From Bacteroidota bacterium (GTDB lineage Bacteria; Bacteroidota; Bacteroidia; Chitinophagales; JADIYW01), in the NCBI GenBank assembly GCA_020436225.1, contig JAGQYE010000089.1, forward strand, positions 1 to 47,424: a stretch of DNA of 47,424 nt, written 5' to 3'. A program made the position numbers and the translations under genes. Within the stretch, counting starts at the first letter, position 1. The number at the start of each line of letters is the position of its first letter. Of the stretch, positions 1 to 8,540 are shown one piece after another. The notes beneath the pieces were generated by a model. The model had not been told where the DNA came from. It worked only from the letters and a program-made list of their open reading frames with translations, and ran no database searches.

Positions 1-90
1 AAATTTATAAAATCCTTAGTTAATGATGAGCAATTCCTAAGCAATTTTAAGAAACTTGTTTTTGATAAATTTCAAATCTCTATTTTATAG
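1..90 (+). CDS. C-terminal tail of an unidentified protein (cut by window start)
   Basis: An open frame enters from the window edge and runs 29 codons to TAG at 88-90, ending in ...DKFQISIL. The other two forward frames hit stops within the first 20 bases. The tail is too short to assign to a family. A strong terminator follows at 156-186, which fits the end of a transcription unit. In DNA this AT-rich, 29 open codons could occur by chance, so confidence is moderate. Confidence 0.4.
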   Translation, partial: KFIKSLVNDEQFLSNFKKLVFDKFQISIL

Positions 91-111
91 TGATTGAAAG
101 GAAAAAAATTT

Positions 112-152
112 GTGTCGGCGTTCCGAATCTTCGGAACGATCCCGCCCCACAC
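112..152 (+). other. GC-rich nested hairpin resembling a tRNA 3' end
   Basis: A 7-bp stem GTTCCGA/TCGGAAC (120-126 with 131-137, loop ATCT) sits inside a weaker outer stem, GTGT 112-115 with ACAC 149-152 and GGCG 117-120 with CGCC 143-146. The right side, GATCCCGCCCCACACCA, looks like the T-arm and CCA end of a tRNA or tmRNA. No anticodon arm, D-arm or 5' acceptor strand is visible to the left. It may be the 3' remnant of a structured RNA, an attachment-site scar, or an unrelated hairpin. Confidence 0.35.
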
Positions 153-155
153 CAC

Positions 156-186
156 AAAAAGGCTGCAATTATTGCAGCCTTTTTTG
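156..186 (+). terminator. Rho-independent terminator
   Basis: GGCTGCAA and TTGCAGCC (161-179) form an 8-bp stem with a 3-nt loop, preceded by an A-run and followed by six Ts. It ends whatever is transcribed from 1-152. Confidence 0.85.
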
Positions 187-233
187 TTTTTATTTATACT
201 TACTAATCATTCAACTTTTCTTGCCAATATTTT

Positions 234-255
234 TGGGGTACACTCTGGGGTACAC
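234..255 (+). repeat. Short direct repeat TGGGGTACAC x2
   Basis: Two perfect 10-bp copies at 234-243 and 246-255, period 12 bp. Spaced direct repeats like this can be binding sites for a regulator or a recombinase. No integrase gene lies within the window to support that. Confidence 0.5.
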
Positions 256-272
256 ATTTTTTTCTTTTGTAA

Positions 273-299
273 GCAGTGTCTCACATCGTGGACTCTACG
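273..299 (+). repeat. Decayed REP-like palindrome (forward)
   Basis: Aligned without gaps to the REP core found at 33911-36956, 20 of 27 positions match. The inner stem CTC/GAG of the intact copies is CAC/GTG here, a compensatory change that keeps the pairing. This suggests an old member of the same family about 33 kb from the RAYT gene. Confidence 0.5.
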
Positions 300-310
300 A
301 TTTTTAACAA

Positions 311-337
311 CGTAGAATTCTTTTCAAGAGTCTTGCT
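311..337 (-). repeat. Decayed REP-like palindrome (reverse)
   Basis: It begins GTAGAATTCTTTTC and ends CTTGCTCAGAAAG. With one gap it aligns to the reverse-oriented REP copies at 34755 and 35868, including their right flank CTCAGAAG or a similar purine run. It faces the copy at 273-299, giving a head-to-head pair like a bacterial interspersed mosaic element. Similarity is modest. Confidence 0.35.
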
Positions 338-391
338 CAGAAAGAAAGTTATCCTATCGTATTGTTGAATATAGAAATACAAAAAAAGAAA

Positions 392-399
392 TACCTTTG
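392..399 (+). promoter_or_regulatory. Bacteroidota -7 box TACCTTTG for the flippase gene
   Basis: Matches TAnnTTTG exactly and ends 14 bp before the ATG at 414, predicting a leader of about 10 nt. No clear -33 TTTG is seen at the ideal distance. Confidence 0.6.
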
Positions 400-413
400 T
401 GTTCGTATAATTT

Positions 414-1859
414 ATGTCGATAATAAAACAGTTAGCCGGCGATACTTTCGCTTATGGAGTAAGTAGCATTTTAGCAAGGCTGATTAATTTTCTGTTTGGG
501 TTTCTCATTATCCGATATATAACGCCGGCTGAATTTGGAACGTTTACCAATTTCTATGCGTATGCCGGTTTTATTTTAGTGGTGTTGACGCACGGAATGG
601 AAACCGCTTTTTTCCGTTTTGCCAATAAAAAAGATAGCGAAGCAAATGCGTTTTCTACCTCATTTTATTCGGTGTTGATGGCAGTTGTCATTTTTGTTGT
701 GCTGGTACACATTTTCCAACAGCCTATTGCAAATTATGTAAAAGAACCTGTGTTGTATGTCAAGTTTTTTGTGTGGATGTTATCTTTTGATGCCTTGGCT
801 GCCATTCCGTTTGCTTCTTTGAGAAAACAAGGAAAGCCTATTCAATTTGCTGTTTTCAAGATTTTGAATATCGTTTTCTTTATTGTGTTTAATGTGCTGT
901 TTTTTATAGTATTTCCAATTGTACACATCAGTTTTCCGTTCACTAAAGTATCCTATATTTTTATCGCCAATATCATTGCCAGCGGATTGACGTTTTTACT
1001 TATTCTAAAACAATTAGGTCAACTACATTTTTCTTTTGATTCAACATTATATAAAGAAATGTTTCGCTATGCTTTGCCTATAATGTTGGTGGGTTTTGCG
1101 GGTATGATCAATGAAGTATTGGATAGAATAATTATGACACGTTTGTTGCATGGAACTATCGTTGAAAATAAAATTCAATTAGGCATTTATGGCTTCAATT
1201 ACAAATTCGCGATGATTGTTTCCATGTTTTTGCAAGCGTATAGATATGCCGCAGAACCTTTGTTTTTCAAACATGCAGAATCAACAGACAGTAAACAAAT
1301 ATTGGCATCTACTATGAAATATTATACCATTAGTGTGTGTGTCATATTTTTGAGTATTGTATTGTTTCTTCCACTTATCCAAGAATTTTTCATTTTATAT
1401 TCGCCTACTTCAAAAGTTTATTTTGTTGGTGCAGGAATTATTCCGGTGTTATTAATTGCCAATATTTTCTTGGGAATGTATTTTAATATTTCTACTTGGT
1501 ATAAGATAACAGACAAAACTTATATTGGTGCAATAATAGCCATTGTTGGAGCTATTATTACAATCGTTACAAATGTGCTTTTAGTGCCGAGAGTTGGCTA
1601 TTGGGGCGGCGCTTGGGCAACGTTGATTTGCTATTTTAGTATGGTAATTTTAGGATACATCACGGAACAAAAATTTTATCCGATTCCTTATAATTATAAA
1701 AGAATATTATTCTATTTGTGTTTTGCAATACTACTATTCGTAGTGTTGCATTTCTTAATACTTCCACTTCAACTTTCGCTTGTTATCAATACGCTAATTG
1801 CATTTATTTTATTATTGTTTTATCTATCTGTAGCATATTTTTTAGAGCGAAAAAAATAA
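414..1859 (+). CDS. Oligosaccharide flippase / polysaccharide biosynthesis membrane protein (Wzx/MATE-like)
   Basis: The 481-residue protein is almost entirely hydrophobic, with about 12-14 predicted membrane spans. The N-terminus (SIIKQLAGDTFAYGVSSILA) and the following RLINFLFGFLIIRYITPAEFG are typical of the polysaccharide_synt/Wzx group in the MOP superfamily. Family members flip lipid-linked oligosaccharides from the cytoplasmic to the periplasmic face of the inner membrane. The substrate cannot be read from the sequence, and no O-antigen cluster is attached. The gene is followed by dut and envelope genes on the same strand. The ATG at 414 is supported by the promoter box just upstream. 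Confidence 0.85.
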   Translation: MSIIKQLAGDTFAYGVSSILARLINFLFGFLIIRYITPAEFGTFTNFYAYAGFILVVLTHGMETAFFRFANKKDSEANAFSTSFYSVLMAVVIFVVLVHIFQQPIANYVKEPVLYVKFFVWMLSFDALAAIPFASLRKQGKPIQFAVFKILNIVFFIVFNVLFFIVFPIVHISFPFTKVSYIFIANIIASGLTFLLILKQLGQLHFSFDSTLYKEMFRYALPIMLVGFAGMINEVLDRIIMTRLLHGTIVENKIQLGIYGFNYKFAMIVSMFLQAYRYAAEPLFFKHAESTDSKQILASTMKYYTISVCVIFLSIVLFLPLIQEFFILYSPTSKVYFVGAGIIPVLLIANIFLGMYFNISTWYKITDKTYIGAIIAIVGAIITIVTNVLLVPRVGYWGGAWATLICYFSMVILGYITEQKFYPIPYNYKRILFYLCFAILLFVVLHFLILPLQLSLVINTLIAFILLLFYLSVAYFLERKK

Positions 1860-1878
1860 TCGAATAACAAAAACTCGC

Positions 1879-1886
1879 TATATTTG
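1879..1886 (+). promoter_or_regulatory. Putative -7 box TATATTTG upstream of dut
   Basis: TAnnTTTG match 41 bp before the dut ATG, in the 68-bp gap after the flippase gene. It could start the dut-to-lptC transcript. Confidence 0.4.
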
Positions 1887-1927
1887 TTATTGATAGAGTT
1901 GAATTTTTCCATTGTATAATATTAGTA

Positions 1928-2362
1928 ATGAAATTAAAAATCGTAAATAATTCAGATAATCCGCTTCCGGTATATGAAACAGTTGGGTCTGCCGGAGTAG
2001 ATTTGCGTGCACAGTTGCAAGAACCTGTACTTTTAAAACCTTTACAAAGAGCCTTAATTCCAACAGGTTTGTATATTGAATTGCCTGACGGATACGAAGC
2101 ACAAGTGCGACCACGTAGTGGCTTAGCTTTAAAAAAAGGAGTTACTGTTCTCAACTCACCGGGCACTATCGATTCGGATTATCGAGGTGAGATAAAAGTG
2201 ATTATGATAAATCTCTCTAATGAAACAACTGTCATCAATACCGGAGAACGCATTGCTCAGTTGATTGTGGCAAAATATGAAAGAGTCCAGTTTAAAGAAG
2301 TAGATGAATTAAACGATACAGAACGTGGTGAAGGTGGATTCGGTCATACAGGCGTCAGTTGA
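1928..2362 (+). CDS. dut: dUTP diphosphatase (dUTPase)
   Basis: The enzyme hydrolyses dUTP to dUMP and diphosphate, keeping uracil out of DNA and supplying the dTMP precursor. All trimeric dUTPase motifs are present: SAGVDLRA (motif 1), RPRSGLALK (motif 2), [11 protein letters not shown] (motif 3, with the catalytic Asp), GERIAQL (motif 4) and the C-terminal [10 protein letters not shown] (motif 5, the phosphate-binding arm). At 144 residues it has normal length. The ATG at 1928 leaves a complete N-terminus. It is cytoplasmic, and its place before envelope genes looks like conserved neighbourhood and not shared function. Confidence 0.97.
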   Translation: MKLKIVNNSDNPLPVYETVGSAGVDLRAQLQEPVLLKPLQRALIPTGLYIELPDGYEAQVRPRSGLALKKGVTVLNSPGTIDSDYRGEIKVIMINLSNETTVINTGERIAQLIVAKYERVQFKEVDELNDTERGEGGFGHTGVS

Positions 2363-2473
2363 TTTCCTGCTAAAAAAGGTTAATTCTATTCCGATTTGAC
2401 AATACTTCATCCTTTATTTTACTAAATTAGAATACAAGGAACAATCTTTGATTTACAAAACAAACTATTCACA

Positions 2474-4240
2474 TTGAAAAATAAAATTTCCGACTATCTA
2501 TTCTTGCTTTTGGCAATATTAATGATTAATAATTCGCCTGTTTTTGCTAAAAAGAAAAAGCACAAAAAAGCAGCGATATCAACCGTTAATACAAAAGAAG
2601 ATATAGAAACACAAGGCATTTTTATTTCAGGTGTTCAAGCTTATTTAAACGGAAATTATCAAGAAGCCATCACCAAATTTAACCAAGCATTACAACGCGA
2701 TCCCAATATTGATGCGGCATATTACGAATTGTCTCGAATAGCATACGAATCCGGAAATATGGAAAAAGCAACGGAAAATGCACAAAAAGCCATAGATATA
2801 AATCCGGATAACGAATACTATTATCAATATTTAGCAGAAGCGAAAGGCGCTTCAGGCGATTATGTTGAGGCAGCTAATGTGTATAAAGAACTCATCAAAC
2901 GCAAGCCCAAAGAATACAATTATTATTACGATTGGGCATATATGCTTACGAAAGCAGAAAAATACAAAGAAGCAATTGATGTATATAACCAATTAGAACA
3001 AAAAACAGGAGTTCAGGAAGATTTGATTTTCCAGAAACAACCATTGTATATCAAGTTGGGAAAAGTTGATGATTGCATAAAAGATATTGAGAAATTAGCC
3101 AAAGAATATCCGGAACAAACTCGATATATCGCTCTTATTGGCGAAGTGTATAAATCGAATAAAATGTACGACAAAGCCATAGATACCTATGAGCGCATTT
3201 TAGCCAAAGAACCTAACAATGCCAATGCTTTATTGTCGATTTCTGAATCCTATCTAAAACTTGGAAACACAGAAAAATACAAAGCCTATCAAAATCAACT
3301 TTTTAATTCCGACAAAATCGACATCGACACTAAAATATACACGTTGATTCCATTAATTCACCAAATGATAGACGACTCAACAATGCGACCTGAAGTATTG
3401 AATATCGCTAATAAATTAGTGGAAATGTATCCTGATAATGTAAAAACAATTACCGCTCGCGCAGATGTATTATATAATTCAGGAAATAAATTAGAAGCAC
3501 AAAAAGCATATTCGCAAGCTGTGAAAATGAGCGACGTGCCGACAACAGTTTGGGTACAATTATACATTTTAGATGCTGAGTTAGAAGATTACAAACATCT
3601 AATTGAAATAAGCAACGAAGGCATACAAAAAAATCCGGAAGAACCTTACGGTTATTTCTATAATTCCTTGGCTAACCAACTATCCAATAACTATCAACAA
3701 GCATCTGATGTATTATTAAAATCGTTTGATGTAAGACGAAAATTAAAAAATGATATTTCGGTTTATCCACCTCAACTTACCTTGCAAATGCTTATAAATT
3801 TGGGTGATGTTTCTTTCCAACTTAAAAACTATGCACGCAGCGATAGCGCTTATGATGCCGCCTTGGAGATTGATCCGAATAGTGCAATAGTGCTCAATAA
3901 TTACGCCTATTATTTATCTGAACGAGATGTTGATTTGGAGAAAGCAGAACGCATGAGCAAAAAATCAAATTTATTGGAAGATGATAACTCAGCATATTTA
4001 GATACGTATGCTTGGATTATGTATAAAATGAAAAATTACAAAGAAGCTTTAGAATGGATAGAACAGGCATTGCAATTGCCGGATGCCAATAACAGAGCAG
4101 AATTGTTGCAACATTATGGCGACATCTTATATAAATCCGGCAAGATTGAGAAAGCCGTTGAGCAATGGAATTTAGCTATCCAAAAAGGAGGCGACAAAAT
4201 TGCATTGGAAGATAAAATTAAAAATGCCAGAGCAAACTAA
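2474..4240 (+). CDS. Exported tetratricopeptide-repeat protein
   Basis: The 588-residue protein starts at TTG 2474. The next in-frame ATG (2522) would remove half of the signal peptide (hydrophobic LFLLLAILMINN, cleavage near VFA), so the TTG start is preferred. After a lysine-rich linker, TPR units of about 34 residues run from residue 45 to the C-terminus; examples are GNYQEAITKFNQALQRDP and YDKAIDTYERILAKEPNN. TPR proteins are scaffolds. In the periplasm this one may organise the envelope proteins encoded immediately downstream. It carries no enzymatic motif. Confidence 0.85.
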   Translation: MKNKISDYLFLLLAILMINNSPVFAKKKKHKKAAISTVNTKEDIETQGIFISGVQAYLNGNYQEAITKFNQALQRDPNIDAAYYELSRIAYESGNMEKATENAQKAIDINPDNEYYYQYLAEAKGASGDYVEAANVYKELIKRKPKEYNYYYDWAYMLTKAEKYKEAIDVYNQLEQKTGVQEDLIFQKQPLYIKLGKVDDCIKDIEKLAKEYPEQTRYIALIGEVYKSNKMYDKAIDTYERILAKEPNNANALLSISESYLKLGNTEKYKAYQNQLFNSDKIDIDTKIYTLIPLIHQMIDDSTMRPEVLNIANKLVEMYPDNVKTITARADVLYNSGNKLEAQKAYSQAVKMSDVPTTVWVQLYILDAELEDYKHLIEISNEGIQKNPEEPYGYFYNSLANQLSNNYQQASDVLLKSFDVRRKLKNDISVYPPQLTLQMLINLGDVSFQLKNYARSDSAYDAALEIDPNSAIVLNNYAYYLSERDVDLEKAERMSKKSNLLEDDNSAYLDTYAWIMYKMKNYKEALEWIEQALQLPDANNRAELLQHYGDILYKSGKIEKAVEQWNLAIQKGGDKIALEDKIKNARAN

Positions 4241-4293
4241 TATTGTTTGTTTCTTATGAGAGAAACTCCGTTTTCCTATAGTTTATTATCAAA

Positions 4294-5088
4294 ATGAAGA
4301 AATATTACTACATATTAATTGCTTGTTTGTTGCTGTTTGTTGCTTGTAAACACACTAAAGTAATAAGCACATCTCCAACTTCTCAAAAAACAATTATAAA
4401 TTCTACTAATTCAAACTCCGATGTAAAAGCCTTAGAACTAATAGCAAAAATTCAAAAAGACGAATTGCCATTTCAAGAATTGAGCGCTAAGATGAAAACA
4501 AAAATTACTTCAAATACACTCAATCAAAGTTTCACTACTAACATTCGTTGGAAAAAAGGAGAAAAAATTTGGATGTCAATGTCTATTATTGGAATCGAAG
4601 GAATGCGCATATTGATTACGAAAGATAGTATCAAAATAATGGATAGATTAAATAGTCGATATATACTAAAACCACTTTCTTATATTAAAGATAAAGCTTT
4701 AGTGGATTTGTCTTTTCAAGATGTAGAACATATCTTATTAGGTCAACCAGTTTTTATTGATACAACTCGTGTCAAATATGCAGAAAATACTGACAATTTC
4801 ACGCTTTCTTCCAATGGCATTCAATTTTTAACTACCATTTTGCTTGATAAGAACAACCAAAATATAACACATTTATTTACGCAAGATCAAAATAAATCGC
4901 AGAGCTTAGAGGCCACATTTTCCAACTATCAAACCATACTTGGAAAGCCATTTGCAACAACAAGATTATTAACGATGAAAAATCCAACTGAAACGTTCAA
5001 TATTACTTATACCTTTCAAAAAATTGAAGCACAACAAAATCTTTCATTTCCTTTTTCTATAAATTCATCTTATAAAATTGAAAAATAA
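4294..5088 (+). CDS. DUF4292-family outer-membrane lipoprotein
   Basis: The N-terminus MKKYYYILIACLLLFVAC is a lipoprotein signal with the lipidated cysteine in FVAC. The 264-residue mature part (core DELPFQELSAKMKTKI, then IRWKKGEKIWMSMSIIGIEG) resembles the Bacteroidota DUF4292 family, whose predicted all-beta fold recalls LolA/LolB-type lipoprotein carriers. The gene sits between a TPR protein and an EnvC-like protein, an arrangement I know from other Bacteroidota, and overlaps the latter by 11 bp. A role in envelope assembly is inference. Confidence 0.8.
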   Translation: MKKYYYILIACLLLFVACKHTKVISTSPTSQKTIINSTNSNSDVKALELIAKIQKDELPFQELSAKMKTKITSNTLNQSFTTNIRWKKGEKIWMSMSIIGIEGMRILITKDSIKIMDRLNSRYILKPLSYIKDKALVDLSFQDVEHILLGQPVFIDTTRVKYAENTDNFTLSSNGIQFLTTILLDKNNQNITHLFTQDQNKSQSLEATFSNYQTILGKPFATTRLLTMKNPTETFNITYTFQKIEAQQNLSFPFSINSSYKIEK

Positions 5089-6481
5089 TTTATATAAATC
5101 AAGCAAAATATTTTTTTCTAAACTGAGCAAATTTAGCTCAATAAGTAGCGTTTTGCTTATCTTTTTTTTAAGCTGGATAACCTTGTTTTCTTTTGCCAAT
5201 GATTCGAAAGCAACACTCGAAGCCAAAAAGAAAAAACTTCTCGAAGAAATTCAATATACACAACAATTATTGTCCAAAACAAAAGCATCTAAAAAAACGA
5301 CCTTAGCTGATGTTCAAGCGCTCAATAAGCAAATTGAATTGAGAAAAAGATTGATAAAAGAAGTAGAAAATGAAATCCAAACGTACTCCGATATAATTGA
5401 TAAAAACACCCAACAACTTCAAGCAGAAGAAGTGCAACTTGACATCTTAAAAAAAGAATATGCAGATGCAATCGTGCGTATTTACAAATCACAACGTTTT
5501 ACCAATAAATTGTTGTTTATCCTCAATGCTAACTCCTTTTCTGAAGCACTTCGCCGAGTAAATTATCTTAGAAAATATGCATCATTCCGCCAACATCAAG
5601 CCGATGAGATAATCGCACAAAAAGCAGCAATCAGCGCTCTTATTTCCAAAATTGATTCGAAGAAAATGGAAAAAGAATCTTTGTTAAGCGGTAAAATTGA
5701 TGAAAAGAAGAAATTAGATAAAGTAGTCGATAATAAAAATGCAGCACTTCAAGATTTGAAAAAAGAAGAAAAGAATTTACAAGCAAAAATAAATACTAAA
5801 CAAGCTGCAGCCAACAAACTTAATGCACAAATTGAAGCCATTATCAAAAAAGAAATTGAGATGGCGCGATTAGCAGAAGAGAAAAAACAAAAAGAAGCAG
5901 CTGCAAAAGCCGCTGCCGAAGCCGCAGCGAAAAAGAAAGCTGCCGAGTTGGCTATCCAAAAAGCTAAGGAAGCCGGAAAAGAACCTTCAAAAGAAGACTT
6001 GGAAATTGTACAACAAAAAGAAGATAAAACGCCAGTAAAATATACCAACACGCCGGAATACGATAAATTATCTTCCGGCTTTACAAATAACAAAGGAAAA
6101 CTGCCTTGGCCTGTAGAGAAAGGGTTTGTCAGCAAAGGATTTGGTGCATATACAGTTGCCGGCACCAATATAAAAATGAACAACAACGGCATCGACATTC
6201 GTACAGACAAAAACAGTAGCGTTCGCTGCATTTTTGAAGGAAAAGTGGTTGGCATATTAAGCAATCCAACTTTTAAAAATGCAGTTATTGTTAGCCATGG
6301 AAGTTATTTTACGGTGTATTCAAAATTGGCATCTGTGAATGTAAGCAAAGGTCAGTCTCTTTCCACTAAGCAAATAATCGGCACCGCTTATACGGATGAA
6401 GATGATATTACGGAAGTACATTTAGAAGTTTGGAAAGGCTCCACCAAACTCGATCCGCAAGGATGGATTTACGATAAATAA
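5078..6481 (+). CDS. EnvC-like murein hydrolase activator with degenerate LytM (M23) domain
   Basis: The TTG start at 5078 overlaps the previous stop; no in-frame ATG occurs before the signal-anchor segment (SVLLIFFLSWITLFSFA). Residues 45-300 are a long coiled coil rich in K, E, A and Q, as in EnvC. The C-terminal 125 residues are a LytM fold (KGFVSKGFG, then GIDIR, then VHLEVW). The zinc ligands are mostly missing: the first-motif His is Asn near residue 369, the usual YAHL is YSKL, and the HxH motif is EVH. This is the signature of a non-catalytic domain that activates N-acetylmuramoyl-L-alanine amidases during septal peptidoglycan splitting. Confidence 0.9.
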   Translation: MKNNLYKSSKIFFSKLSKFSSISSVLLIFFLSWITLFSFANDSKATLEAKKKKLLEEIQYTQQLLSKTKASKKTTLADVQALNKQIELRKRLIKEVENEIQTYSDIIDKNTQQLQAEEVQLDILKKEYADAIVRIYKSQRFTNKLLFILNANSFSEALRRVNYLRKYASFRQHQADEIIAQKAAISALISKIDSKKMEKESLLSGKIDEKKKLDKVVDNKNAALQDLKKEEKNLQAKINTKQAAANKLNAQIEAIIKKEIEMARLAEEKKQKEAAAKAAAEAAAKKKAAELAIQKAKEAGKEPSKEDLEIVQQKEDKTPVKYTNTPEYDKLSSGFTNNKGKLPWPVEKGFVSKGFGAYTVAGTNIKMNNNGIDIRTDKNSSVRCIFEGKVVGILSNPTFKNAVIVSHGSYFTVYSKLASVNVSKGQSLSTKQIIGTAYTDEDDITEVHLEVWKGSTKLDPQGWIYDK

Positions 6482-6511
6482 ATTGAGAAACAAGCGTATT
6501 GTTTCGTATCT

Positions 6512-7102
6512 ATGAACAACATTTTTCAGCATATTAATAAAAAAACAAAGCAACCCTTTAGGCTGTTTTTATGCTTGTTTATGCTTGTTTTTATTCCGGC
6601 TTGTAAAGAAAATGATTTGGCAAAAGTGAAAGCCATTTTTAATGAAGATGATGTTCAAATTGAAAAGGCAGATAGCGTAATTTTTACTTATAAAGAAGGC
6701 GAATATATACGAGCCGTCGTTACCGGAAAAGTCATTCGGCGTTATACAAAATCTCAAAATAAAATAGATTTTCCAGATGGATTATTGGTAAAATTCTACC
6801 AGCAACTTCAATTAATTTCCATTTTAAAAGCCGATTATGCAATGAATGACGATGCCAACCAAACTATAAAAGTTTCCGGAAATGTGTATATGGAAAATTA
6901 CAAACACGAAAAATTGGAAACTGATGAACTGACTTGGGATATGCGCACAAAAAAAATTTTTACCAATAAACCCATTAAACTAAAAACGCCGGATAATTAT
7001 ATTTATGGCGTAGGTTTTAATGCTGCAGAAGATTTTTCTAATTACACCATTCGCAAAGTAACCGGCGTTGTTGCCGTAAATAACGAGAATGAAATAGAAT
7101 AA
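6512..7102 (+). CDS. lptC: LPS export protein LptC
   Basis: This 196-residue lipoprotein-like protein has a signal ending in FIPAC. The LptC domain follows: DADSVIF-type beta strands (KADSVIFTYKEGEYIRAVV), then VSGNVYMENYKHEKLETDEL and the tail GVGFNAAEDFSNYTIRKVTG, which is the characteristic LptC finish in Bacteroidota. LptC bridges the LptB2FG extractor to LptA in the periplasm. It lies 30 bp behind the EnvC-like gene and 30 bp ahead of the CNNM gene. Proteobacterial LptC is membrane-anchored; here anchoring through a lipidated Cys is predicted. Confidence 0.85.
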   Translation: MNNIFQHINKKTKQPFRLFLCLFMLVFIPACKENDLAKVKAIFNEDDVQIEKADSVIFTYKEGEYIRAVVTGKVIRRYTKSQNKIDFPDGLLVKFYQQLQLISILKADYAMNDDANQTIKVSGNVYMENYKHEKLETDELTWDMRTKKIFTNKPIKLKTPDNYIYGVGFNAAEDFSNYTIRKVTGVVAVNNENEIE

Positions 7103-7119
7103 ATCCAAGCACAATTTTG

Positions 7120-7127
7120 TAAATTTG
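7120..7127 (+). promoter_or_regulatory. -7 box TAAATTTG directly ahead of the CNNM gene
   Basis: The box ends 5 bp before ATG 7133, so transcription should begin at or next to the start codon (leaderless mRNA). Confidence 0.55.
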
Positions 7128-7132
7128 TTTAA

Positions 7133-8407
7133 ATGGAAACAAGCACCATATTATTTCTACTTTTCGTGTCGTTGGTATTTTCAGCTATTTTTTCCGGTAT
7201 CGAAATCGCCTTTTTATCAGCCAATAAATTAAAGATTGAACTCAGCTTTCAGCGAGGTACATATTCCGGAAAATTATTGAACGATTACATTAAAAATCCA
7301 TCAAAATTCATCATCACCACATTATTAGGAAACAATATTGCGCTCATTGCTTTTGGTATCCTCACGTCAATGTTGCTCGAGCCATTACTTTATGCATTAC
7401 TTTCTCCATATTTAGATAATCCACAAGTTTTTGTTTTCATTATTCAAACATTAATCTCAACAGGCATCATCTTAGTATTAGGAGAGTTTATTCCGAAAAT
7501 CTTATTCAAAGTTTTTGCTGATTCTATTTTGCCGGTGATGGTAATTCCATATAAACTAATTGACATTATTTTGACACCAGGCGTTTTCTTAATTACAGCT
7601 TTGTCTTCTTTCATATTTAAAATTTTCGGGATAAAAGTTACACAACAAGACATCCAATTTTCTTCTGTAGATTTAGAGAAGTTTATCAAACAACACGGAA
7701 AAAATGAAGGCGAAGATGAAGAAGAAGTGGATACCGAATTATTCGAAAATGCCTTATATCTAAAGAAATTACGAGTTCGAGATTGTATGGTTCCTCGACG
7801 AGAAATTACAGCCATAGACTTGAATAGTTCTGTCGAAGCACTCAAAAAACGCATTATTGAAACAAATCATTCACGCATTTTAGTGTATGATGAAGGGATA
7901 GATAAAATAGTTGGCTACATTCATCATTTTGACTTACACAAACGTCCAACCGAAATCAAATCAATATTAATTCCAATAAAAGTTGTACCCGAAACATTCT
8001 TCATCCAACATTTACTGAATGAGTTTATTAAAGAAAACAAAAGCATAGCTTGGGTGGTAAATGAATACGGCGGCACAGCCGGCGTCATTACTTTAGAAGA
8101 CATCTTAGAAGAAATTTTTGGAGAAATAGATGACGAATACGACAAAGAAGAATTAGTGGTCAATCAATTGTCAAAAAATGAGTTTATTTTATCCGGAAGA
8201 TTGGAAATTGATAGAATAAATGAAGAATTTGACTTACATCTTCCCGAAGGTGATTATGATACTCTTTCCGGTTTTATTATTGATTATCACGAGGCCATTC
8301 CTGAAAAAAATGAACTGATTGAAATCGGGAAATATCACTTTAAAATTATAGATGTTTCAGAAACCAAAATAGAAACCGTAAAGTTGGTCATTAGTGAAGA
8401 AGCGTAG
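7133..8407 (+). CDS. CNNM/CorC (hemolysin C-like) family transporter with CBS pair
   Basis: The domains in order are an N-terminal DUF21 membrane domain with 3-4 spans (residues 1-150), a CBS pair (around 200-330; RDCMVPRREITAID and AGVITLEDILEEIFGEIDDE) and a C-terminal CorC_HlyC/transporter-associated domain (about 345-424; GRLEIDRINEEFDLHLP). Family members are linked to Mg2+/Co2+ efflux and sense adenine nucleotides through the CBS domains. The Bacteroidota gliding-associated protein GldE belongs to the same family, so a gldE-like role is possible, but no gldD is adjacent. The length of 424 residues is normal. Confidence 0.88.
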   Translation: METSTILFLLFVSLVFSAIFSGIEIAFLSANKLKIELSFQRGTYSGKLLNDYIKNPSKFIITTLLGNNIALIAFGILTSMLLEPLLYALLSPYLDNPQVFVFIIQTLISTGIILVLGEFIPKILFKVFADSILPVMVIPYKLIDIILTPGVFLITALSSFIFKIFGIKVTQQDIQFSSVDLEKFIKQHGKNEGEDEEEVDTELFENALYLKKLRVRDCMVPRREITAIDLNSSVEALKKRIIETNHSRILVYDEGIDKIVGYIHHFDLHKRPTEIKSILIPIKVVPETFFIQHLLNEFIKENKSIAWVVNEYGGTAGVITLEDILEEIFGEIDDEYDKEELVVNQLSKNEFILSGRLEIDRINEEFDLHLPEGDYDTLSGFIIDYHEAIPEKNELIEIGKYHFKIIDVSETKIETVKLVISEEA

Positions 8408-8509
8408 AATTCATAAAAATTCTAATATTTTACTCAATTGTACAGTAATAAACTGCCTGAACGTCAATTTTATGCGTGCAGAACATTTTCAAATGTCCAA
8501 ATATTCTGC

Positions 8510-8517
8510 TATCTTTG
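8510..8517 (+). promoter_or_regulatory. -7 box TATCTTTG of the PpiD-like gene
   Basis: Exact TAnnTTTG match in the 133-bp gap after the CNNM gene, 23 bp before ATG 8541; leader of about 19 nt. Confidence 0.65.
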
Positions 8518-8540
8518 CACACTTTAAAATTTAATTTAAA

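Noticed and set aside
112-152. A complete tRNA or tmRNA gene
   Set aside because: Only a T-arm/CCA-like right end is visible; the upstream 90 bases hold an open frame and no D-arm, anticodon arm or matching 5' acceptor strand.
94-315. Open frames of 65-73 codons over the left intergenic region
   Set aside because: They run across the hairpin, terminator and direct repeats; composition is unlike a protein and no promoter box is placed for them.
1804-2166. 120-codon minus-strand frame
   Set aside because: It is antisense to dut, whose motifs are all intact on the plus strand.
5749-6264. 171-codon minus-strand frame
   Set aside because: It is antisense to the EnvC-like coiled coil, where biased codon use creates long open frames; no independent motif.
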